From: Deinococcus marmoris DSM 12784
GTDB taxonomy: Bacteria > Deinococcota > Deinococci > Deinococcales > Deinococcaceae
Direction: 5' to 3'
Length of the DNA: 52,828 nucleotides
Assembly (NCBI RefSeq): GCF_000701405.1
Contig: NZ_JNIV01000022.1
Location: 1-52,828 of the forward strand
The position numbers and the translations under genes are program-made. Under the pieces are notes generated by a model. The model was not told where the DNA came from, did not search any database, and saw nothing but the letters and a program-made list of their open reading frames with translations. Below, one piece after another: positions 42,909 to 52,828 of this stretch (within the stretch, counting starts at the first letter, position 1; every line of letters starts with the position of its first letter).

Positions 42909-43234
42909 ATGACGCGCCGTGACGGTGGCCGTGACCCAGAAGGCCGCACCCAGACCCTAGAACGCACCACGACCCAGCGCCCCCGGCTGTACCGGGTGCT
43001 GCTCCTCAACGACGATTACACCCCGATGGATTTTGTGGTGATGGTCCTATCCCAGTATTTCCGCAAGGCCGAAGGTGACGCAGAAATGATCATGCTGGCC
43101 GTGCATCACAAGGGTCAGGGCGTGGCCGGCGTTTACACCCGCGACGTGGCCGAGACGAAGGTGGCCCAGGTGACCGCCCACGCCCGCCAGGAAGGCCACC
43201 CGCTGCGCGTGGTGGCAGAACCGGAGGCGGCAGA

Positions 43235-43238
<4 letters not shown>
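42909..43238 (+). CDS. clpS: ClpS adaptor protein
   Basis: A 109-aa adaptor. After a polar N-terminal tail (residues 1-25), the conserved core reads [28 protein letters not shown], with the LLNDDYTPM pocket that binds N-end-rule (bulky hydrophobic N-terminal) substrates. Then comes [42 protein letters not shown], containing the ClpA-binding surface. It delivers such substrates to ClpA-ClpP for degradation. Its stop overlaps the clpA start by 4 bases (ATGA), so adaptor and unfoldase are coproduced; no clpP is in the window. Confidence 0.96.
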
Positions 43239-45451
<2,213 letters not shown>

Positions 45452-45666
45452 TCCCAGGTCTCTCCGGGGAAGTCTCTGGTCCCGCCCTTCTGACCACAGA
45501 ACTTTATTTTGCCGCTGGAGACGGCTTTTTCAGGCACCGGACAGGGCCGGTGAGATTCACACCAGACCAGACCAAATGGCGTTGGTATCGGCCCTGGCCC
45601 ACGGGTGTAAAGATTCACCGGGTTTTCTTTCATGTTGGACAATGAAACAGAATGGACAATCGGGGC

Positions 45667-46197
45667 ATGAAGAATATTCTGCTGATCCTGCTGACCGGTT
45701 CTCTGCTGGCCGCCTGCACGCCCAAGACCGAGACGACCACCACGACCACCGACACGACCACCACCACGGATGCCGCTGTGCCGGATGAGACCACCACCAC
45801 CGAGTCCACCACCGACACGATGGAAACCGACGAGGCCGGCATCGACAACCCGATTGCCGAGGGTGAAGGCGCGATGGATGACGCCGCCGATCCCGGTGTC
45901 GACAGCACCCTGACCAATGCCGACGATGCAGGCACCGGTGAGGAAATCGATATGGCCGTGGGCGACGGCCTGGAAGGCACTGTGGCCGACTTTGACGGCA
46001 CGGCCCAGACGTTCACCCTGAACGAGAACGACGCCAACTATGCCGTGACCATCACCCCTGAAACGGTCTTTGAAGGCACCGCCACCACTGCCGAGGACTT
46101 CTTCGGGACGGACCGTGCCGCCGCCAACGTGGCCGTTGAGGGCACCATCGACGAGGCTGCTAGCACCCTGATCGCCAACAAAGTCACCCTGAACTGA
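45667..46197 (+). CDS. Threonine-rich lipoprotein
   Basis: A 176-aa lipoprotein. A type-II signal peptide with lipobox LLAAC puts the lipidated Cys at residue 17. Next is a 45-residue low-complexity linker rich in T, E and D (TETTTTTTDTTTTTDAAVP), then an acidic C-terminal globular part (GLEGTVADFDGTAQTFTLNENDANYAVTITPETVFEGTATTAEDFF), which resembles the small OB/DUF5666-type beta domains of secreted proteins. It should be anchored to the envelope with the linker acting as a spacer. ATG 45667 is preferred to the upstream ATG 45652, as the lipobox position and GGGG upstream fit. Function unknown. Confidence 0.8.
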   Translation: MKNILLILLTGSLLAACTPKTETTTTTTDTTTTTDAAVPDETTTTESTTDTMETDEAGIDNPIAEGEGAMDDAADPGVDSTLTNADDAGTGEEIDMAVGDGLEGTVADFDGTAQTFTLNENDANYAVTITPETVFEGTATTAEDFFGTDRAAANVAVEGTIDEAASTLIANKVTLN

Positions 46198-46216
46198 GCT
46201 TCAACTGAGCTTTTTG

Positions 46217-46259
46217 AAAGGCGGAGGCCGGACCTGAAAGGGGTTCGGCCTCCGCTTTC
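46217..46259 (+). terminator. Terminator after the lipoprotein gene
   Basis: GCGGAGGCCG (46221-46230) pairs with CGGCCTCCGC (46246-46255) around a 15-base loop and is followed by TTTCTGCTT. It lies 20 bases after the stop. Confidence 0.8.
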
Positions 46260-46342
46260 TGCTTCCTGCACGCCAGCTCTCCCGCTGCCAGTCATCCGAA
46301 AGGCGCATGCTTTCCTCACCCCGCAGCCGCTATGCTCGGGGC

Positions 46343-47476
46343 GTGCGGCGGCGTGTAATTGGTCTGGTGGTGTTGGCAGGTATGGTGGCGGTGGCGGCCC
46401 CGGCTTTTCCTTTTTTGGTGCGGTACGGAACGGTTCCCCGCAAGGCGGATGGGCCAGTCACTGTTCTGCTGGCGGGCGTGACCCCCAGATACGACGACAG
46501 CGCTCCAGTGTGGCCCTGGCCCACCCGCCCGGAGGATTACAGCGGGATCACGGACACCATCGTGATGGCCCAACTGCGGCCCGACGGCACCACCAACATG
46601 CTCAGCATTCCGCGCGATACCTGGGTGAATGTGCCGGGCAATGGCTGGGGCAAGATCAACGGCTCCAACCCCCACGGCGGCCCGGACACGCTGGTGGCGG
46701 CGGTCCAGAACCTGACCGGCGTGAAGGTGGACGCCTACGCCCTGCTGTCGCTGAACGCCATGCGCGCCATGACCACGGCGGCGGGCGGCGTGACGCTGGA
46801 CGTGGCGCAGGACATGAAATACGACGACAACGCCGGGAAACTGCACATCGACCTCAAGGCAGGCCGCCAGCACCTCAGCGGTGAACAGGCCGAGGGCTAC
46901 CTGCGTTTTCGCAAGGACAATCTGGGCGATATCGGGCGGGTGGCGCGGCAGCAGAACTTTCTGGGAGCGCTGCTCAACAAGGTGAAAAGCCCGCTGAACT
47001 GGTGGCGTATGCCCGGCATGGTGGGCGCGGTGGACCGCAACATGAAAAGCAACCTGAGCCGCTCACAGGTGTCCGGGATCCTGGGCGCGGCCCTGAGCGG
47101 CCCAAAGGTGGCCATGCACACCGTCCCGGGCGATTTCGGCGGCGGCGGCACCTGGATAGCGGACCGCGCCGCGCTGGCCACCCTGGTAGACGACAACTTC
47201 ACCGATCCCGACGATCCGCGCCGTCTGAGCATCGCCGTGATCAACGCCGCCGCCCCCGACGGCAGCGCCCGCCGCCTGCAAGAAAAGCTGGAGGGCCTGG
47301 GCTACCTGCGGGTCAGCGTCGCCAACGGGCCGCAGAGCAACGCCATGACCACCATCACCGGTCCACAGGCAGACCGCATCTTGCAGGATGTGGGGCATGG
47401 TCAGGTGGCGCAACTTCCCGGTGTCCCCGGCGCGGACGTGACAGTGCGGCTGGGCAGCGACACCCCGACAAACTAG
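46343..47476 (+). CDS. LytR-CpsA-Psr (LCP) family cell-wall glycopolymer ligase
   Basis: A 377-aa LCP enzyme. A short basic N-terminus and a signal-anchor helix (about residues 5-25) are followed by the LCP domain: ITDTIVMAQLRPDGTTNMLSIPRDTWV (about 66-92), WGKINGSNPHGG, and LRFRKDNLGDIGRVARQQNFL (about 191-211) with the conserved arginines that bind the polyprenyl pyrophosphate. A C-terminal LytR_C domain (about 295-377, RLSIAVINAAAPDGSARRLQEKLEGLGYLRV) follows. It should attach anionic polymers or glycans to the wall outside the membrane. The GTG 46343 start lies 6 bases after TATGCT and is preferred to ATG 46307. A MITE-like element starts right at the stop codon. Confidence 0.88.
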   Translation: MRRRVIGLVVLAGMVAVAAPAFPFLVRYGTVPRKADGPVTVLLAGVTPRYDDSAPVWPWPTRPEDYSGITDTIVMAQLRPDGTTNMLSIPRDTWVNVPGNGWGKINGSNPHGGPDTLVAAVQNLTGVKVDAYALLSLNAMRAMTTAAGGVTLDVAQDMKYDDNAGKLHIDLKAGRQHLSGEQAEGYLRFRKDNLGDIGRVARQQNFLGALLNKVKSPLNWWRMPGMVGAVDRNMKSNLSRSQVSGILGAALSGPKVAMHTVPGDFGGGGTWIADRAALATLVDDNFTDPDDPRRLSIAVINAAAPDGSARRLQEKLEGLGYLRVSVANGPQSNAMTTITGPQADRILQDVGHGQVAQLPGVPGADVTVRLGSDTPTN

Positions 47477-47598
47477 GAGCAGTTCTGCGAATGGAGTCAC
47501 CGGAATAAAAGACTTCCGGTGACTCCATTCTCCGTTCTGCTCGAGACAAGTTACTCGCTCTGCTCGGTCATCAAAAGACCATTTTGATGACAACTGCT
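47477..47598. mobile_element. MITE-like small element with two strong hairpins
   Basis: The element is flanked by CTAG on both sides (47473-47476 and 47599-47602), consistent with a 4-bp target duplication. The ends GAGCAGTT and AACTGCT are inverted. Inside, 47489-47505 and 47514-47530 form a perfect 17-bp hairpin with an 8-base loop, and TCATCAAAA/TTTTGATGA (47568-47576/47582-47590) forms a second. Such structure-rich, non-coding pieces fit the small noncoding repeats known from Deinococcus genomes. The stop codon of the LCP gene is in the left CTAG. Confidence 0.7.
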
Positions 47599-47612
47599 CT
47601 AGGCGCGGTCCA

Positions 47613-47639
47613 TTGACTGCCCCTGATTCTCTATATAAT
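47613..47639 (+). promoter_or_regulatory. Possible promoter upstream of alpha-glucosidase
   Basis: TTGACT (47613-47618) and TATAAT (47634-47639) with a 15-base spacer, somewhat short. A second -10-like box, TAGCCT (47676-47681), ends 6 bases before the ATG at 47688 and could give a leaderless transcript instead. Confidence 0.45.
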
Positions 47640-47687
47640 TGTTCTGAATCGATTAAGTTACCCCCTTGTTCCTGCTAGCCTCTGGGC

Positions 47688-49295
<1,608 letters not shown>

Positions 49296-49322
49296 CGCTG
49301 GGACAGGGAAGCAACACCCGAA

Positions 49323-49350
49323 ACCGCCAGAGGGACAAGTCCTGCTGGCG
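49323..49350. terminator. Terminator between convergent genes
   Basis: CCGCCAG (49323-49329) pairs with CTGGCGG (49344-49350), followed by CCTTTGCTGT. It lies 28 bases after the alpha-glucosidase stop and just before the stop of the convergent kinase gene. Confidence 0.7.
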
Positions 49351-49380
49351 GCCTTTGCTGTCGGTCTCTGTTTCCCGGAT

Positions 49381-50133
49381 TCAGGATTTCACTCTGGACA
49401 GCTTCAGAATCCGGGCGCGGACCCAGGCGGCGTCACTGGGGCGCTGCTGGCGGTCCGGGCGGGTCAGGGACAGGTACAGCGAACACAGCGGGTCCGGGTG
49501 GTACGGCGCGGGGCGGGTGGGGTCCGGCAGCGAGCCGAAAATGCCCCAGCCCAGCAACATGCCCACCCCGTACAGGTCCGCCTCCGGCCCCAGCGGTTCG
49601 CCGCGCGCCGCCTCGGGACTCTGGAAGGCCGCCGTGCCGAAACGGGTGGGCACCGGGAAGGTTTCCAGGGCCGGGCCGGACAGGTCCAGATCCACCAGCT
49701 TGGCGCTGCCGTCCGGCTCCACCACAATGTTTTCCGGTTTAATATCGCGGTGGACCAGCCCGCAGGAATGCAGATACGCCAGGGCGTCAAGCAGGTGCGC
49801 CAGCGTCAGCAGAAAGGCCCGGCGCTCGGTTTTCAGGGCGGGCCGCCGCACGTAGCGCGAGAACAACACCTCGCCGCGTGCCAGCGTGCTGATCAGGACC
49901 GGGCGGCCCTCCAGGGTGTCCCGGCCCAGCATGGAAGCCAGCCGGGGATGGTCCAGCCCGCTGGCATGCTGAAATTCGCGTTCGGCAAAGGCGCTCAAAT
50001 TCGCATGGAAGACCTTGACGGCGCACGGCTGACCGAATCCGTCCACCGCAAAATACACCAGGCTGTGGGAGCCACGCCCGATGGGCCTGATCAGCCGCAC
50101 ACCGTCGCCTACCACCTGTCCTGCCAGAGCCAT
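49381..50133 (-). CDS. Serine/threonine protein kinase, soluble, single-domain
   Basis: A 250-aa Hanks-type kinase without transmembrane or sensor domain. The glycine loop is [12 protein letters not shown] (residues 18-29), ATP-binding Lys40 is in CAVKVFH, and the catalytic loop VHRDIKPEN spans 127-135 with Asp130. The metal-binding motif, usually DFG, reads DLD (148-150), with Asp148 kept. The activation segment has [15 protein letters not shown] (APE-like SPE), and helix F has [15 protein letters not shown]. The essential catalytic residues are retained, so activity is expected. ATG 50133 lies 7 bases after TAAGAT on the minus strand. A cytoplasmic, constitutively folded signalling kinase is the likely role; partners are unknown. 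Confidence 0.88.
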   Translation of the reverse strand: MALAGQVVGDGVRLIRPIGRGSHSLVYFAVDGFGQPCAVKVFHANLSAFAEREFQHASGLDHPRLASMLGRDTLEGRPVLISTLARGEVLFSRYVRRPALKTERRAFLLTLAHLLDALAYLHSCGLVHRDIKPENIVVEPDGSAKLVDLDLSGPALETFPVPTRFGTAAFQSPEAARGEPLGPEADLYGVGMLLGWGIFGSLPDPTRPAPYHPDPLCSLYLSLTRPDRQQRPSDAAWVRARILKLSRVKS

Positions 50134-50280
50134 TCATCCCATCTTAATCCAATTCGGCGGGGCAGACTGGAGCAATTGGCATAGACGTTCCCAAACTGAC
50201 CAGTTCAGAGACAGACTGCCCGAGTGTCAGGCCACCAAATCCGGTTCCCGGCATCAGCGCAGCCGGACTACAATCCCACC

Positions 50281-50307
50281 ATGAGCAGCGGCGAGCACAG
50301 GAAATGA
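50281..50307 (+). CDS. Possible 8-aa leader ORF overlapping patatin start
   Basis: TACAAT (50269-50274) ends 6 bases before ATG 50281, which reads MSSGEHRK and stops at TGA 50305-50307, overlapping the patatin ATG 50304 by four bases. The layout equals that before tamB. It may just be a 23-base leader with a chance frame, but the 4-base overlap favours coupling. Confidence 0.4.
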   Translation: MSSGEHRK

Positions 50308-51107
50308 ACGGTTACGGTCTGGTGCTGGGCGGCGGCGGCGCGCGTGGGCTGGCGCACATCGGCGTGTGGCAGGTGCTGGAGGAGGCGGGACTGAGGCCCA
50401 GCGTGGTCACTGGAACCAGCATGGGCGGTCTGGTGGGGGCCTTTATCGCGGCGGGCTACAGCGGGGCCGAACTGGAGCGCATCTCCGGCACGGTGTCGTG
50501 GCGTCGCCTGCTGGACTGGCGGCCCGGCACCGGCCTGCTGAAGATCTCGGCGATGGAAGGCTGGCTGGCCCACAACCTGCCCCAGACCTTCGAGGAACTG
50601 TCCCTGCCCCTGGCGATCACGGCCACCGACATGCTGACGGGCCGGGGCGTGTACCTGACGCGCGGCAGCCTGTTCGACGCCCTGCGCGCCACCAGTGCCT
50701 ATCCCGGCGCACTGGACAGCGTGCCGGTGCAGGGCATGCTGCTCTCGGACGGCGGCATCCTGAATCAGGTGCCGGTGGACGCCGCGCTGTTTCTGGGCGT
50801 TCAGAAAGTACTGGCGGTAGATGTCACGGCCCCCGACGCGCTGGAACTGCACGAACGCCGCGTGCTGCTGTGGAAGCGTGAGGCCTCCCTGAGTCCGGTG
50901 CGGGCGCTGAGGCGCGCGGTGGAGATCATGCAGGCGCAACTGACCGACGCGCGCCTGAGCCTGTACCGCCCCGACGTGCTGCTGCGCCCCCGCCTGGGCA
51001 ACATCGATCTGATGAATTTCAACCGCACCGATCAGGCCATCGCGGCGGGCCGGGACGCGGCGCTGGAAGACCTGCCGCGCCTGAAAGCGCTGCTGGGCGA
51101 GAGCTGA
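50304..51107 (+). CDS. Patatin-like phospholipase
   Basis: A 267-aa patatin-fold lipid acyl hydrolase. The oxyanion motif GGGGARG is at residues 9-15, the nucleophile elbow GTSMGG at 37-42 with Ser39, and the catalytic Asp149 in LLSDGGILN, giving the Ser-Asp dyad. No signal peptide or transmembrane segment, so it is cytoplasmic or membrane-associated (RssA/YchK-like group). ATG 50304 follows AGGA within the short leader ORF. The substrate in bacteria of this group is unknown; membrane phospholipid turnover is the usual proposal. It is upstream of signal peptidase I in the same direction, but each has its own -10 box. Confidence 0.9.
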   Translation: MNGYGLVLGGGGARGLAHIGVWQVLEEAGLRPSVVTGTSMGGLVGAFIAAGYSGAELERISGTVSWRRLLDWRPGTGLLKISAMEGWLAHNLPQTFEELSLPLAITATDMLTGRGVYLTRGSLFDALRATSAYPGALDSVPVQGMLLSDGGILNQVPVDAALFLGVQKVLAVDVTAPDALELHERRVLLWKREASLSPVRALRRAVEIMQAQLTDARLSLYRPDVLLRPRLGNIDLMNFNRTDQAIAAGRDAALEDLPRLKALLGES

Positions 51108-51189
51108 GCGCCGAAGCGCGCAACAACCCGGCAGCCGCCGCCCGCCTTTAACCTTCCATCAACCCTTAATCCGCTATCCTGCGCGGTGC

Positions 51190-51969
<780 letters not shown>

Positions 51970-52052
51970 CGGGAGCAGTCAATCGAAGCGCCGCCCCATC
52001 AGCCGATAAACCTTATCGTCGTTGCGGGCGGCGATCACAGGAAAAATGAAAA

Positions 52053-52092
52053 TCAGATTGGTCACACGACATATACCATGCGACCAATCTGA
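52053..52092. repeat. 11-bp inverted repeat between convergent genes
   Basis: TCAGATTGGTC (52053-52063) and GACCAATCTGA (52082-52092) are perfect reverse complements with an 18-base loop, between the lepB stop and the stop of the convergent 52123 gene. A shared terminator is the likely role. The surrounding DNA is AT-richer than the rest. Confidence 0.6.
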
Positions 52093-52122
52093 GAAGCTAT
52101 AAATTTGACCTACCCTTAAGGC

Positions 52123-52554
52123 TCAGTTGGCGGACTTATACTCTTTGAGGAACGTGTTGATCATGGTCTTGCCCTCACCGATCAGATAAGCGGCCAATCC
52201 GTCGTTGCTGGTCAAAACGTCATAGGCTCCTGTACTCCATACGCTCACCGCTTCAACATACCCGTTTTTAGCATTTGACGAGGCATAGGCGGAGAGATCC
52301 CACAGGTTAAGTTCGCCGTACCACGCACGGGGCGTACCTGTCGTCGCTCCAAAACCCAGACCGACGGCGTAATCTTCACACTCTGCATCTTCCATCTCTT
52401 CGACAGGAATGCCCTGAGCTTTGGCCGAAGAAACGAAGTAATGATAAAGTGATTGCGCCACAGTGTTACTTGTTGCTCCCAAAGAGCCGATAGAAGCGGT
52501 GAATGATTCATTACTGACCTTACGCGCTACGATTTGAAGACTCCATGAAATCAT
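52123..52554 (-). CDS. Orphan hypothetical protein, 143 aa, next to IS
   Basis: A protein without recognised family. ATG 52554 (MISWSLQIVARKVSNESF) is the first good start; an upstream extension of the frame to 52701 runs through the transposase gene and is not believable. The protein is acidic with NTVAQSLYHYFVSSAKAQGIPVEEMEDAECEDY, a GLGFGATTGTPRAWYGELNLWDLSAYAS segment and a helical end (LIGEGKTMINTFLKEYKSAN). Base composition is clearly AT-richer than the neighbours, suggesting horizontal origin. No ribosome site or -10 box precedes the start, and the insertion sequence lies within about 50 bases, so the original 5' end or promoter may have been lost. Confidence 0.5.
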   Translation of the reverse strand: MISWSLQIVARKVSNESFTASIGSLGATSNTVAQSLYHYFVSSAKAQGIPVEEMEDAECEDYAVGLGFGATTGTPRAWYGELNLWDLSAYASSNAKNGYVEAVSVWSTGAYDVLTSNDGLAAYLIGEGKTMINTFLKEYKSAN

Positions 52555-52608
52555 CAGGATTTCTTGCTTCGCACTGCGGCGACGCAAACTGGGGAGGTGA
52601 CTCGCCGG

Positions 52609-52828
52609 ATGATGGAACTGTACAGCGATTTCTTGATCTCCTCGTTCGGTCAAACGAGTGCCACCATGCTCGCCCAGTTGCTGCTGGGGGAAGTCAGTCA
52701 CGATCAGGTCACTCGTTTTTTGCGTCAGGAAGAGGCTTTTTCCCGTACGCTCTGGAAACTGGCAAAGCCGTTGGTCAGGCAGATCGAGCAGGAGGACGGA
52801 ACGCTGAGTGTCGATGACTGTGTGATTC
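52609..52828 (+). CDS. Transposase, N-terminal part (IS4/IS701-type), cut by window edge
   Basis: A frame starting at ATG 52609 (or the next ATG at 52612) reads MELYSDFLISSFGQTSATML, AQLLLGEVSHDQVTRFLRQEE, FSRTLWKLAKPLVRQIEQEDG and LSVDDCVI before leaving the window. This is the N-terminus of the Deinococcus IS4/IS701-like DDE transposases, and the D-D in LSVDDCVI is likely the first catalytic aspartate region. GGAGGTGA at 52593-52600 is a good ribosome site. It is the family whose C-terminus appears at 1-288, though the flanking sequences differ, so they may be distinct copies or relatives. Confidence 0.8.
   Translation, partial: MMELYSDFLISSFGQTSATMLAQLLLGEVSHDQVTRFLRQEEAFSRTLWKLAKPLVRQIEQEDGTLSVDDCVI

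Overview
This is GC-rich (roughly two-thirds G+C) bacterial chromosome, most likely a Deinococcus. The pointers are the gene families (an adjacent ClpS-ClpA pair, a giant TamB, LytR-CpsA-Psr, DinB, a small Ser/Thr kinase) and many genes whose start codon lies 6-7 bases after a TANNNT-like -10 box. That promoter layout indicates leaderless mRNA, which is common in Deinococcus. No species can be named from the sequence alone. Both window edges run into transposase genes of an IS4/IS701-type insertion sequence: the C-terminal end at 1-288 and the N-terminal start at 52609-52828.

Left part (345-11471): an 11.1-kb integrative element sits in the 3' half of a tRNA-Phe gene. A 60-bp direct repeat (345-404 and 11412-11471) marks its ends, and a tyrosine integrase (10107-11327) lies next to the intact tRNA. 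It carries an excisionase-like HTH protein, a RepB-type primase and RepA-type helicase in an overlapping gene cascade, a terminase-small-subunit-like gene, a HTH/RelE toxin-antitoxin pair and several small proteins of unknown function. No capsid, tail or conjugation gene is visible. This content resembles a phage satellite (PICI-like) or a small replicating integrative element. Three copies of a repeat module lie at the end of the primase gene, at the end of the helicase gene and upstream of the integrase. Nested inside is a second mobile element (5453-6287): a Tn3-family cassette with 38-bp inverted repeats and a 5-bp target duplication, carrying a DinB gene and the last 49 codons of a Tn3 transposase.

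Middle (11427-25657): a tRNA-Asp/tRNA-Phe operon; a metallophosphoesterase, a flavin/PPOX protein, an MFS transporter and an aldo/keto reductase; a nucleoside-type ABC importer (ATPase plus two permeases, no binding protein nearby); then the divergent phosphate locus pstS, pstC, pstA, pstB, phoU with a GNAT gene. PHO-box-like 11-bp direct repeats precede pstS and pstC at identical spacing. A 198-bp MITE-like element separates pstA from pstB.

Right part (25749-52828): a 9.96-kb tamB-like gene for an inner-membrane-anchored envelope assembly or lipid-transfer protein; an ABC-F ATPase; a three-gene uncharacterised ABC-2 exporter with a fourth coupled gene; clpS-clpA; a lipoprotein; an LCP cell-wall ligase; a GH13 alpha-glucosidase; a protein kinase; a patatin-like phospholipase; signal peptidase I; and an AT-richer orphan gene beside the right-hand insertion sequence. 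Short leaderless upstream ORFs overlap the starts of tamB, pstC and the patatin gene, suggesting coupled translation.
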